DNA of 64,000 nt from Oncomelania hupensis (GCA_036898135.1 CM072523.1:4981159-5045158), one strand, 5' to 3'. Shown: positions 1 through 11,039, numbered from the stretch's first letter. Numbers and translations are program-made. Notes: generated by a model not told the origin, from the letters alone.

Positions 1-60
1 TATCTTATCTTATCTTTCTTCTTCTTCTTCTTCTTCGTCGTCGTCTCTTTATTTGTCTTA

Positions 61-385
61 TATAGCACTCTTCCAGCTCAGGAGCTGCTCAAGCTGCTGA
101 CCGGAACACAATGGAGCCCAAGCCTGTCAAATCGCCCACTTGCTGCAACACGCGCATCGTGTAACGCCCCAGACAACGGAGACCTCTTGACGACCCAGGG
201 GAATTTAATGGACCTATATAATGAACTTTTGCTGTGGTGGGGGTGGGGGAAGGAACAGAAAGGGGAAAAAGGAGGGGGGGGGGGGGTCATTAGCGGGCAC
301 GTCTAGGATATGATCTTTTAAAGTCCGTACGATGGAATGCATGCATGTACAAAGTAGACCTCGGTTTATACTCTCATCCGATGGC
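61..385 (-). repeat. GCGC-tail interspersed repeat, copy 1 (partial)
   Basis: This copy belongs to a family seen at least eight times in the window. Its hallmarks, read on the minus strand, are a start near GGATGAGAGTATAAACCGAGG, a middle containing CTTTAAAGATCCTGACG-like sequence, and an end with GCGCCTTGAGCAGCTC and a GCGCTATATAAGAA-like tail. Here the tail side is at about 61-120 and the head at about 300-385. A G-run at 272-286 interrupts it. No pol III promoter boxes are evident. The tail resembles L2-type LINE tails, so mobilisation by an L2 machinery is inferred. Confidence 0.6.
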
Positions 386-534
386 GTAGTGGCACTGCGC
401 TTGCTTCTTATTTCCTCCGCTCCCTTCATTTGTTCTAAACTCCTTTTCCCTTTCTCTCTCGCCTTCACATGCCCAGGTTTTGCATTGAGACGCCATCGTT
501 TGTCATAAACAGTAACCACATCCTTTTGATCATC

Positions 535-539
535 CCCAT
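535..539. repeat. Left target-site duplication of the LTR element
   Basis: CCCAT immediately precedes the 5' LTR and recurs exactly after the 3' LTR at 7782-7786. A 5-bp duplication is usual for Gypsy-type integrases. Confidence 0.9.
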
Positions 540-1695
540 TGTCACGAACTGGCTAGTATTAACTCTGCTTATTTTAATATTTAGCTTGGTTAGTATATAT
601 AATAATAGAATTTCAAAGTTAGGAGCAGACGATGAAAGTAATCAAGCGTAGCGGTAGCATACTGCCGATCATACACACAGTGATAGTTGACGCTGGCTGA
701 GGCCATGACATCATCGTAATTACGAGAGTCGTAAACATTTTAACCAATGGGAGCTTACGCAAAGTGGTTGGAGCCAGTTTGACTAGGTCCAAACCCCGCA
801 CATTTTTGGTCAGTTGGGAGGAATACACCGAAGTGTTAACAGCTAGAAAGCTGGCAGAGAAATCTCTACACACTTAGACCAGGAAGCAGGACTTAGGATC
901 TTAGAATTCTATCAAGTCACAACGGGCCTGAACTTGTCAAACAGGTAAATGAACACCCTTCTGTTTCATCGTGATATATTTATATTATTGTTGAAATTAT
1001 GTTTGTGGAATTTGCTATGCATAAATGTGAATTATTAATCCGAATTTGCGTGACCATGTGGAAGAGCCGACCACGAGGCGAAACACGACCGGTTACGCCG
1101 CCATGTTGTATCCCGTACGGAACCACTGTTGTTTAACTTATATGTATGTTTGCAGACCAGTGGCTGTACCCGTGAATGTTTATAATATTATTAATTCTGG
1201 ATGTGTATAGTTAGCCACGATTGATATTTATGTATGTATAGGAATTTAGAGTGAGATTCCAGTGGAACCCGGAAGTAGCAGAATGTTCGTCGCTTATGTA
1301 TAGAGATGTGGAGCTATCACTGAGGGCTACTTGGCTTTCAGTGAGACGCTCTGCACAAACCGATTATTCAGGGTTGTGCAGAATTTCGTCTCTTATATTA
1401 CAGACGGGCAGGCGAGCTATCCCGAGCTATCCCGAGCTATCCTGTGCGTCCCACTCCACAGAAACGACTAGTTGGTCGAGGAGACTCTACCGCACAAGAC
1501 GGAAGGAGCTACCCGAAGAAACACCCTGTCAGACCCCACAGCGGGGCAAGGGAACCCAACTACACAACTACCCAGGTGCACCAGAAGCTACCTCACAGAA
1601 GGACTTCGACCGCACCACCCGCCAGTTAAGTGTGATCTTCAACGTGCACTTAAACTGATCAAACCAGGACCACAGTAGTCCAACTATTCAGAAAC

Positions 1696-1702
1696 TATAA
1701 AA
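1696..1702 (+). promoter_or_regulatory. Candidate LTR TATA box
   Basis: TATAAAA lies between two copies of GGACCACAGTAGTCCAA (near 1667 and 1704) and about 155 bp upstream of an AATAAA, a plausible U3/R arrangement. The equivalent in the 3' LTR is 7373-7379. No transcription data support it. Confidence 0.4.
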
Positions 1703-1856
1703 CGGACCACAGTAGTCCAAATCTACATGAGATATAATAGAAAGTGCCCGAGGAAGATATAACAGCTGCATAGACTATCAGCGATCGAACTATTAGCATC
1801 GAAAGAGACTTTTTAAGTTAGATTAGTACTTAGAGAATCTTGTATAGAGTAGAAGA

Positions 1857-1862
1857 AATAAA
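1857..1862 (+). promoter_or_regulatory. Candidate LTR polyadenylation signal
   Basis: AATAAA occurs in the right half of the LTR, downstream of the candidate TATA box. The 3' LTR equivalent at 7534-7539 would be the one used for transcript 3' ends. A second AATAAA occurs at 1998-2003. Confidence 0.4.
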
Positions 1863-2111
1863 TGTGTGATTTTAACTGTTATCAAAAGGCTGGACTACAT
1901 ATGATTCATAGCCGTGTGAAAGCTAGTGTGACAGTATTCTTTTACCATTTTTCTATCTATTTCTGTACCCCAACCTTAACACAGAACGAGCTAAACAAAT
2001 AAATTTATTAAAGTAATTCATAGGGTGACGTACTAGCAGTTCCCACCGAATAAACGTGAGGGTCCATAATTCCATTGTGCAGAGCCCATAAACCCCACGT
2101 GACACTTTAAT

Positions 2112-2128
2112 TGGCGAGCCTAGCTAGG
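2112..2128 (+). promoter_or_regulatory. Candidate primer binding site
   Basis: TGGCGAGCCTAGCTAGG starts 8 bases after the 5' LTR. The leading TGG matches the CCA end of a tRNA. The priming tRNA cannot be assigned from the window; matching this site to the 3' ends of the host's tRNAs would settle it. Confidence 0.5.
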
Positions 2129-2469
2129 ATCTGTGTATAATAGGAATTGGGTATAACCGGACCTAAGTCCAATAAAATTAGATAACAGTAGTAGTAGAAT
2201 AACGTAGACTAGTTGTAACAAGGACTGATCAGTTGGGTGCACTGTTCTTTAGTTAAAAACTTTTTTGCTTCAATTATTTTTGTGCCTGTATGTTGCATTG
2301 TTCTTTTGCAGGTTTTGCTTAAATAACTGTTGTATGCCATTTGACTTTTGGTTTATTCTATTATTGATTACGAATTTTATGGTCTTTGCATTGTTGTTAT
2401 TGACTTGCAATATTGCTAGTGTTTTGGTATTCCACTTGATTCAGAGGTTGTTCATAGACACGTTTGACA

Positions 2470-5431
2470 ATGTCGGACCCAGTGGCCTTGAGATTGCGTT
2501 TCAAGGAACTAGGAGAAGCTTTACACTTAGCAGGGGCAGACCTAATTGCGTATATCAATGCAGATGTAGAGAAACAGGAGGCTAAGGCAGAGAGAGCAGC
2601 AGAAAGGGAGGCGAAGAAACTAGCCTTAGAAGCAGAGCAAAAGAAATTAGAATTAGAAGCAGAACAGAAGAAGCTAGCATTAGAAGCAGAGCAGAAGAAA
2701 TTAGAAGCAGAGCAAAAGAAAGCAGAGTTAGACGTAGAACAAAAGAAGGCAGCATTAGCAGCAGAGAGAGAAGCAGAAGTTAGGAGATGGGAGTATGAGA
2801 GGGCAGAAAAAGAAAAGGAAAGGGCAGAAAAAGAAAAAGAGAGGGAAGAAAAGGAAAAAGAAAGACAGCATGAGTTAGAGCTAAGAAGATTGGGATCAGG
2901 AGCTTCAAGTTCTTCCTCAACCCCTCCCCACTCAGATCAGCTAGAGGTAGCATCCAACCCTGTACAAGGAATGTCATTTCCACTGGGAACATTCAATGAG
3001 AGAGAGGAAGGTCTAGATCTCTATCTGACTAGGTTTGAGCGTCTAGCAACAGAGTACAAACTAGATCCCACTCATTGGTCTTTTAAGCTTAGTCAAGGGC
3101 TTAGAGGAAAGGCTTATGACATCTACAGTAAGCTACCGACCGACAGAGTGACGGACTATCACAAAGTAAAAGAGGCACTCCTAACGGGATTCGAACTGAC
3201 AGGAGAATGCTACCGGCAAAAGTTCCGCACCAATCGGAGAGTGAAAGGAGAGAGCTATGCGCAGTTCGCGGATCGGTTGTCCACAACGCTGGATAAGTGG
3301 ATTAGCCAGTCAGCCACGGCTAAGACGTATGATGGACTGACAGAACTGTTAGTATGGGAACAGCTACGGGAAACCATGACCCCCGAGCTGAGAACATTCT
3401 CAGTAGAGCAGGGCGCGGAAAGACTGGAAGATCTGGTCAAGGTCGCAGATAGGTACGTGGCCGCACACGGAGAAGCCAAGAGCTTCAGGCGAGACCTAAA
3501 GCCTAACGGAAAAGAGGCACAGAAACGAAGCCCTAACCGAGAAGAGCGCACCGCGAATAAGCCGAATAATCCCAGACCTGGGCAGAATAAAGGACCCAAC
3601 ACGGAATTCGGGAAAAGAGGTCCAGCAGAACAGAGACGGTATTGTTCGTTCTGCAACAGAAACAATCACTCCACCGCAGAATGTTTCAAGTTGGCCGCCC
3701 AACGTAGGGAAGAGCGCGAAAGCCGGCCAGCGCACAGAGTTCTAACTCAAAGTAGCGGTAACAAGCCACACACGATCGGAGATCACCCATCGGTGACAGA
3801 CACGGTCAAGGTCAACGGAAAAGAAGCGAACTGTCTGTATGACACAGGTCTATCATACGACGCGATAGTTAGCGAATCTCTTGTATCGCGCGCGGACTTG
3901 ACAGACAAGACAGTCGACTTACAAGGAGCAGACTTGACGAAACCGACGACTACTTGCCCAATAGCTTGGATCGAAGTAGAGAGTAGGTACGTCACAGGAC
4001 GAATCCAAGCAGCTGTTTTACAGAAACCCCTGTATGATCTAGTGCTAGGTTGTAGGTATGTGTTCTTAGGCACGCCCCCTAAAACTGTAGAGATAGCTGC
4101 AGTGCAAACCAGGGCCCAAGCTAAAACCCAACCACCCCAGCCCGAGTTCGCTCCGAATCCAGGACTCGAAGAGATCAAAACAGCACAGAAAGAAGACACC
4201 TCGTTAGCGAAGTGCTTCCAGAAGCTACCCAAGGCGCACACACCCCCGCACAAGGGAGACTTCTACATGGAAGAGGGAATTCTTCATCGACAAGGAGATG
4301 GAGATCACACCCAACTAGTACTACCAGCCACCCTTCGAGCCCAAGTACTAGAACTAGGCCACAGCATGCCACTCAGCGGACACATGGGAATTGGAGCCAC
4401 AGTGCAGAGAATCAGCGCACACTACTATTGGCCAGAAATCACGGAGGATGTCAAGCGCTACGTGAAATCTTGCCACCAATGTCAACGATATTCCCCGCGA
4501 CATCACACCGTACCAGTTACCTTAGGACCATCGGTAGTGGTCGGCGTGCCATTCCAGCAAGTCTCAGTAGACATAGTAGGACCCCTGCCCATGACCAAGA
4601 AGAGGAACAGATTTCTACTCACACTCGTCGACGCATGTACGATGTGGTGCGAAGCAGTCCCGTTGCCAGCGATCGACACCAAGAAGATTGCAGATGCACT
4701 CATCGCCATCTTTACCAGAGTCGGATTCCCGGACAGCATTAGAACGGACAACGGATCTCAGTTCACCGGCCGCCTGATGCAAGACGTGTTCGAGTTGATA
4801 CAAGTCCATCACATTCGCACACCACCATACCACCCAGCCAGCAACGGACAAGTAGAAAGACTGAATGGAACCCTTCTCACCATACTCAGGAAAGTCGCCG
4901 ACGACAATCCAGAAGCGTGGGACACCTACGTGAATGCGGCACTGTTCGCATACCGAGAAACGCCCCATGCAGCCACAGGCTACACCCCGTCAACATTGCT
5001 ATTCGGCAGACCTCTAGCAGGACCGCTAGAAGCCCTACGCAGAAGTTGGACGGAGGCCAAGATAGACGACACACCAAGAGGTGCCACCAAGTACGTCGCA
5101 GACCTGCAGGAAACCCTCAAAGCAACGTGGAAGAAAGCTGGTGAAGCACTGAAGAAGGCAAGAGCCCGTCAGGCGAAGTACTACAACCGCCACGCGAAGG
5201 ACAGAGAACTGCAAGTCGGCGATCAAGTGCTACTCTTACTTCCAAGTGGAACCAACAAGCTGGACATCGCTTGGAGAGGACCGTACCGGGTGACTGCCAA
5301 GAAATCCAAGACAGTCTACCAAGTAGAGGTGAACGGGAGAACCCGATACCACCACATCAATCTCCTCAAGAAATACACGGACCGACCAGCGACCCCCGGC
5401 ACACACACATGGATGGCCATCACCATCGCGG
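2470..5431 (+). CDS. Gag-protease-integrase polyprotein of the Gmr1-like element (3' truncated by deletion)
   Basis: Start chosen at ATG 2470; the open frame extends slightly upstream only by non-ATG codons. Domains by residue: an acidic/lysine-rich coiled coil with repeated EQKKL units (about 37-150); a capsid segment whose C-terminal part contains YRQKFR, LLVWEQ and ERLEDLVKVADRY (about 240-340) and resembles the SCAN domain; a zinc knuckle C-x2-C-x4-H-x4-C (392-405); an aspartic protease with catalytic Asp-Thr-Gly at 458, followed by Leu rather than the usual Ala; an HHCC integrase finger (about 633-672); an integrase core with Asp701, Asp760 and Glu796, so the last two are 35 residues apart; and a GPY/F module near 937-965. 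No frameshift or stop is seen through the integrase. The frame stays open to 6063, but beyond about 5431 it reads RNase H DNA in the wrong frame, so that tail is not native. Confidence 0.88.
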
Positions 5432-6049
5432 AAGAAGCTCAGCCCCAACTACAACAGCATCGCCGTGCCACTGACAAATGGAACCCGGAAAATCGCCCCG
5501 GACAAAGTAGTTTGGACAGCCGAATGCGAGACAGCATTCCAAACACTCAAGGACAGAATGACATCGGCGCCAGTACTCCACCTACCCGATTTGACTCAGC
5601 CATTCGTTCTACGCACCGACGCAAGCGACTTAGGCCTCGGAGCAGTACTGCTACAGCGCGACCCCAAGAATGCAGAGACGTTATTCCCTGTCGCCTACGC
5701 CAGCAGAACATTGAGACCCGCCGAGACCCACTACGCCACGTCGGAGAAAGAATGTCTTGGACTAGTCTGGGCCATACAGAAATTCCAACTCTACCTGTAT
5801 GGGACCCACTTCACAGTTCAGGTGGACCACCAACCACTATCGTTCCTGGCAGCCTCCAAATCCTTGAACTCTCGCCTGATGCGATGGGCACTCACCCTTC
5901 AGGCATACTCATTCCAAATCGAGTACATCCCCGGCAAAGAGAACCACGGAGCCGACTACCCCAGTCGCCATCTCGTGGAGGACACAGCAGCTGTCGCCCA
6001 CCCAACACAACTAAGGGCCACAGCACCAGAATTCGTCCCCGCCCAGTAA
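5432..6049 (+). pseudogene. RNase H with the last residues of reverse transcriptase (5' part deleted)
   Basis: This frame is shifted +1 relative to Gag-integrase. It opens with the hinge that normally ends reverse transcriptase (NYNSIAVPLTNGTRK-like, 5447-5485), then a Gypsy-type RNase H. Its acidic residues are visible: RTDASD with Asp at 5618, SEKE with Glu near 5744-5750, QVDHQPL with Asp at 5825, and GADYPSR with Asp at 5954. The stop is TAA at 6047-6049. No reverse transcriptase catalytic motif (the YxDD box) or palm domain occurs anywhere between the integrase and this point. No start codon is available in frame, so the segment is not expressed unless by frameshift or splicing. It follows the integrase, which gives the copia-like order. 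Confidence 0.87.
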
Positions 6050-6207
6050 TACCCTGTCACTAGTGTCCATAGCTACCTGGCACAGCATTGCAGCTCAGGT
6101 AGAGCAACTTACTTAGTTTGTAAATAGGACCCTAGGATAGTGCAGCGTTAAACTAGGCACTGTAGTAGAAAAAGGTCGAATCCAGTAGTCATCGCCTTTT
6201 TTCAGTT

Positions 6208-6216
6208 GAGGGAGCC
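6208..6216 (+). promoter_or_regulatory. Candidate polypurine tract
   Basis: A short purine-rich stretch (GAGGGAG, then CC) abuts the 3' LTR at 6217. It is short and ends in two pyrimidines, so it is only a moderate match to the usual plus-strand primer. Confidence 0.4.
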
Positions 6217-7781
6217 TGTCACGAACTGGCTAGTATTAACTCTGCTTATTTTAATATTTAGCTTGGTTAGTATATATAATAATAGAATTTCAAAGTTAGG
6301 AGCAGACGATGAAAGTAATCAAGCGTAGCGGTAGCATACTGCCGATCATACACACAGTGATAGTTGACGCTGGCTGAGGCCATGACATCATCGTAATTAC
6401 GAGAGTCGTAAACATTTTAACCAATGGGAGCTTACGCAAAGTGGTTGGAGCCAGTTTGACTAGGTCCAAACCCCGCACATTTTTGGTCAGTTGGGAGGAA
6501 TACACCGAAGTGTTAACAGCTAGAAAGCTGGCAGAGAAATCTCTACACACTTAGACCAGGAAGCAGGACTTAGGATCTTAGAATTCTATCAAGTCACAAC
6601 GGGCCTGAACTTGTCAAACAGGTAAATGAACACCCTTCTGTTTCATCGTGATATATTTATATTATTGTTGAAATTATGTTTGTGGAATTTGCTATGCATA
6701 AATGTGAATTATTAATCCGAATTTGCGTGACCATGTGGAAGAGCCGACCACGAGGCGAAACACGACCGGTTACGCCGCCATGTTGTATCCCGTACGGAAC
6801 CACTGTTGTTTAACTTATATGTATGTTTGCAGACCAGTGGCTGTACCCGTGAATGTTTATAATATTATTAATTCTGGATGTGTATAGTTAGCCACGATTG
6901 ATATTTATGTATGTATAGGAATTTAGAGTGAGATTCCAGTGGAACCCGGAAGTAGCAGAATGTTCGTCGCTTATGTATAGAGATGTGGAGCTATCACTGA
7001 GGGCTACTTGGCTTTCAGTGAGACGCTCTGCACAAACCGATTATTCAGGGTTGTGCAGAATTTCGTCTCTTATATTACAGACGGGCAGGCGAGCTATCCC
7101 GAGCTATCCCGAGCTATCCTGTGCGTCCCACTCCACAGAAACGACTAGTTGGTCGAGGAGACTCTACCGCACAAGACGGAAGGAGCTACCCGAAGAAACA
7201 CCCTGTCAGACCCCACAGCGGGGCAAGGGAACCCAACTACACAACTACCCAGGTGCACCAGAAGCTACCTCACAGAAGGACTTCGACCGCACCACCCGCC
7301 AGTTAAGTGTGATCTTCAACGTGCACTTAAACTGATCAAACCAGGACCACAGTAGTCCAACTATTCAGAAACTATAAAACGGACCACAGTAGTCCAAATC
7401 TACATGAGATATAATAGAAAGTGCCCGAGGAAGATATAACAGCTGCATAGACTATCAGCGATCGAACTATTAGCATCGAAAGAGACTTTTTAAGTTAGAT
7501 TAGTACTTAGAGAATCTTGTATAGAGTAGAAGAAATAAATGTGTGATTTTAACTGTTATCAAAAGGCTGGACTACATATGATTCATAGCCGTGTGAAAGC
7601 TAGTGTGACAGTATTCTTTTACCATTTTTCTATCTATTTCTGTACCCCAACCTTAACACAGAACGAGCTAAACAAATAAATTTATTAAAGTAATTCATAG
7701 GGTGACGTACTAGCAGTTCCCACCGAATAAACGTGAGGGTCCATAATTCCATTGTGCAGAGCCCATAAACCCCACGTGACA
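6217..7781 (+). repeat. 3' LTR
   Basis: Same length (1,565 bp), ends (TGTCACG / CGTGACA) and internal landmarks as the 5' LTR. The open frames within the two LTRs are identical in sequence. It is followed by CCCAT (7782-7786), the right target-site duplication. Confidence 0.93.
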
Positions 7782-7814
7782 CCCATCACCGTCGTCTGTG
7801 CTCCTCCTCACCCT

Positions 7815-7815
<1 letters not shown>

Positions 7816-7885
<70 letters not shown>
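7816..7885 (+). repeat. (ATC)n microsatellite
   Basis: About 23 uninterrupted triplets, beginning some 30 bp beyond the right edge of the LTR element. Apparent poly-Ser, poly-Ile and poly-Asp frames here are by-products. Confidence 0.95.
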
Positions 7886-8907
7886 ACTTCTTCTCCAACC
7901 TCAACCTCCTCGCACTTCTTCGTCTTCCCTCCCCTTTCCTTTTAACGGCGTTTGCATCTTCACATCTCACGCAAATGACGATGTCGCAACTGAATTTATT
8001 TTCGTACATGTTCCTTATGATCACATTAATGAACATCTTGATGTAAAGACACCCTCGTTCGGTCTGAACCCACAAACCTGGAGCTCTTGCGCATTAGAGG
8101 TCTTGAACAGTTGTCTTAGACAGTCACATTTTTGATCCGGCTCACTCACTGTCAGCGATAGTCCCAGACTTCTAGCAGTTGATCCGCACCGACGCATCGC
8201 AGGGCGCCATCTTCAGGAAGCGAAAAAACATGCTAAAGGAGTGTGAGCTCCACGAGGAGTTTCCTCCCCTGAGGGGTTTATGGCTCTTGAAGGACATAAT
8301 TAATGCAGTTGGAAAGTTAATTAATCAAGAGGTTTTCGCCAACGTTCAGTACGCTGACACTGTATGATCAAACCCCACAAACCCCATCTCATTCCCATCT
8401 CATTCCCACCTCATTCCCATCCCACGCCAAGCTCCCACCCTCCCTATCATTAATCTTACGCCCCCTCCTTTTAACTACTAACAACAACAAACTTGAACAT
8501 TTACTTGAAGTTTTATCGCGCGTGCTGTGCATAGACATTTTGCTTGTAGGTTTGATCGCAGAAGTTTTCCTATGCTTTTATTTGTAGCTGTTGGTCTAAC
8601 TTGAGCCTTGATCGTAGATGCTCGCTAGCCCTGAGCTTATTACCTTTTAAAACTTACAAAAGGTTTGAACGGAAACGCGTGCTCACTTTCTGACCTCTGG
8701 GCTCTCGCTGTTCACTTTCGATATTCGATGGCTGCATGCATGCAATCGTGGGTGTTTAATTAAATATCACGTTGGTGAATAGACTTTTTAATGAAATATA
8801 AAGCAGCATCAGTTTTGGTCGTGACAACAGAACTCTTTGGCCTTATTAAAAGGCGTCATTATCCGGACTTTGTAAGGTGTGTTTGGTCTTTTGATTTGAC
8901 AGCGTTA
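7886..8907. other. Unassigned sequence
   Basis: No gene, repeat family or RNA recognised. Short open frames (for example 8179-8367) show no domain. A short CATTCCCA-type tandem lies near 8387-8422. Confidence 0.5.
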
Positions 8908-9060
8908 AGCCGTGGTCACACAGCACTCCGCGTCTTAATCACGGCCGTAGCTCGTCTTAACCTCGACATCAACGCGAACAACAACGTCCACTCCACGGGT
9001 AACAAATTTTGAACGCGCTTTGGCCGTGATTCAGCCGTAAAGGGCTGTGTGACCGGGGCT
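8908..9060. mobile_element. PIF/Harbinger-type MITE, 153 bp
   Basis: The ends form terminal inverted repeats: AGCCGTGGTCACACAGCACT on the left and, reverse-complemented, AGCCCCGGTCACACAGCCCT on the right, with 17 of 20 matching. TTA lies immediately outside each end (8905-8907, 9061-9063), which fits the TWA duplication of PIF/Harbinger elements. The interior has no coding capacity, as expected of a non-autonomous element. Family assignment rests only on end structure and duplication. Confidence 0.7.
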
Positions 9061-9063
9061 TTA

Positions 9064-10383
9064 CAGATCAAGACGAACACAACTGCCATTGTAGAAGGGA
9101 GAAACCAGCCCCACAGACAAAAATACCGAAAGACATTTCCTGTGCTGCAGGGGTTTGAAGCATGTTACCAGTATTGATGACGCTTTTTCCTTGGCATTAA
9201 TTCAACATGTTTTAGAAAAATTTCTATAACCCCCAAGTTCCACTGTGCGTGCTTTCATCGGAACACATTACCCTAGGGGTCTAACTTCTGCAACGCTTCA
9301 GTTGGTCAGTAAGTCGTCCGTCCGTCCGTTTGGAAGGTGAAGGCCATTTTGATCCGATGTCAGCATTTGCACCTTGTTTACTTGGATTATCCTATTTGCA
9401 GAAGAGAATCTGACACTGCTTTTTGTTTGTTTGTTTCTTTCTTTCTTTAGTTTTGTTGCTGGGAAATCAGGTTTGGGATATGTTTACATGGTTTGGCCGT
9501 CTTGTAGAGAAAATGGATCAAACTTTGAGATTTCCAAGATTTTAAATAAAAGCTGAACAAATAATTAAGAACGAATCTTCCCTGGGGGTCTAAAATTTCG
9601 CATGATAAATGGTCATCTTTTTATTTGTCGAAATGCTAAAATTTACAAAAAGAATCAAACGAAATTAAAAGAAAGCGGATTTGGATATTCCTTTTACCAT
9701 TTGCCATAGAAGAACTATAATCCAGCACGACAGCTTCAAAGATAACCTGGTCTGATCAGGTCCAATTAACAATTCTCTCCCTTTAGTTCCTTGTTTAATA
9801 TTATTTACTTCCCTTGTATTTTGCGATCTGCCATTGCTCTTTTTACCGACAGATTTCTAGTGTTCCTTTCCATAATGGCGCGCACTATCTCATTAATAAT
9901 TTCTCTTCTGGACACTTTTAGAAAAATGATTGTTTGAGTGAGTGTTTTTGCCTACGAGTTGGGTCATCTGATATGCGGATTTATATCCAATATGATAATT
10001 GATTTATTTTCTTATTAAACCTTTCACCGAATCCGGTTCGGGCCAAATGCCAAATAGGACAAATGATAAGAAATCGAATACGAACCATATTATTTTTGCT
10101 CAGCATGCAGGATTTCGATTTATTTCTCTGAGGGTTTTAAAACAAAAGTTTCGTTATACATAACAATTTGCGAAGGGCCTCGTGGATCATGTTATGACAA
10201 CCAATGGTTATTTTTCTTATTTCTCTTTCGCCTGTCGTCTGCAATTTCACGACCATTTGTCTTTCCTTTTCACGTTTCCTCAGGATTAACTAACTCTGTT
10301 TCTCTGTCTATGTCTGTCTGTTAGTCTCTGTCTCTCCCTTTCTCTCTCCCTCTGTCTCTCTCCCTCTCTCTCTCTCTCTCTTG
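9064..10383. other. Unassigned AT-rich sequence
   Basis: No recognisable coding, RNA or transposon signal. A short pyrimidine microsatellite (10310-10381) adjoins the SINE that follows. Confidence 0.5.
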
Positions 10384-10585
10384 CGTTTTGTTGTTTGTAG
10401 ATTATAGTCACACGACACTTTCGCATATAGGTGACTACTGGACCGATTTATACTGACACCAGCGGGCCAGTTGTTGGTAAAGGGGAAAATAATATGATCA
10501 CACGTTGACCAATCCGGGATTCGAACCAGCGACCTTTCGGTTACTAGCAAGACGCTCTTACCAACTGAGCTACCCGGCCCCACAC
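10384..10585 (-). mobile_element. tRNA-headed SINE, minus strand
   Basis: Read on the minus strand, the head at 10510-10585 has an A box (GGTAGCTCAGTTGG) and a perfect B box (GGTTCGAATCC) at tRNA spacing. The D stem pairs (GCTC/GAGC), but the anticodon, T and acceptor stems pair poorly, so this is a derived SINE head rather than a functional tRNA gene. The body runs to about 10384 and ends against a CT/GA microsatellite. No second copy was recognised in the window. Confidence 0.6.
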
Positions 10586-11039
10586 TTGCGTTTTCATTTT
10601 TCATCAGGATTAAATATGTCTCATAGACAAAGTGTCTCATTCTCAGCAGGTCTTTGTCTTTCGGTCTCTCTGTGGTATCTCTCTGCGTCTCTGTCTCTTT
10701 CTTTCTATGTCTTTCTCTGGCTCCGTCTGTCTTTTTCTGCCTCCGTCTCTATCTCTGCCTCTGTCTTTCGGTCTGTCTCTCTTTCTCTCCTCTTCGTCTT
10801 CTAGCGTTACCTAGGAGATGCATGCATTGGTGTCTTTTTACCCAAAGCTGTGCCTTTTATTATTTTCTTCATAATTAATGGTGGTTTCGAATTGGAAACG
10901 TAAAACGCTCTGAGACATCACAAGAGAATGTTCTGGTTTTGTATGTCATGATTTGCCATTTTACTTCTCCCCACAAGACAGCTTGTACATCAACATCTTC
11001 AGGAGTTCTCTTTCTTTTCTCTGCTCCTGGATCTGGTCG

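Larger units (their letters stand above)
540..2104 (+). repeat. 5' LTR
   Basis: The LTR begins TGTCACG and ends CGTGACA, a 7-bp terminal inverted repeat with the usual TG...CA ends. The offset to the 3' copy is a constant 5,677 bp from end to end, so no indels separate the two. Visible signals are a candidate TATA box (TATAAAA, 1696-1702), AATAAA polyadenylation hexamers (1857-1862 and 1998-2003), a short tandem repeat (GAGCTATCCC, three copies, about 1411-1441), and a duplicated GGACCACAGTAGTCCAA motif flanking the TATA box. The length is large for a Gypsy LTR. Open frames inside it, such as 1251-1658, show no recognisable domain and are taken as chance. Confidence 0.93.
540..7781 (+). mobile_element. 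Complete-ended Gypsy (Gmr1-like) LTR retrotransposon lacking reverse transcriptase
   Basis: The 7,242-bp element has two LTRs of 1,565 bp, a CCCAT target duplication on both sides, a candidate primer binding site after the 5' LTR and a short purine tract before the 3' LTR. The coding order is Gag, protease, integrase, RNase H. Canonical Gypsy elements encode reverse transcriptase and RNase H before integrase. The order seen here is that of the Gmr1-like group, reported as a Gypsy lineage with a copia-like pol order. The reverse transcriptase core between integrase and RNase H is absent, and RNase H is in a different frame from Gag-integrase. The copy therefore cannot be autonomous. No difference was noticed between the LTRs in the stretches compared, which implies recent integration with help in trans, or deletion after integration. 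Confidence 0.92.

Noticed and set aside
1251..1658. 135-codon frame in each LTR
   Set aside because: No domain and no similarity recognised; both copies are identical only because the LTRs are.
5432..6063. C-terminal ~210 codons of the long Gag-integrase frame
   Set aside because: This frame is out of register with the RNase H that the same DNA encodes; its Arg/Pro/Ser-rich content is a frame shadow.
7710..8135. Frames with long Asp, Ser or Ile runs
   Set aside because: Translations of (ATC)n; similar frames at 25-26 kb, 27.5 kb, 50.3 kb, 53.3 kb and 61.6 kb were rejected for the same reason.
10510..10585. Possible tRNA gene on the minus strand
   Set aside because: Anticodon and T stems do not pair; a SINE body and microsatellite follow.
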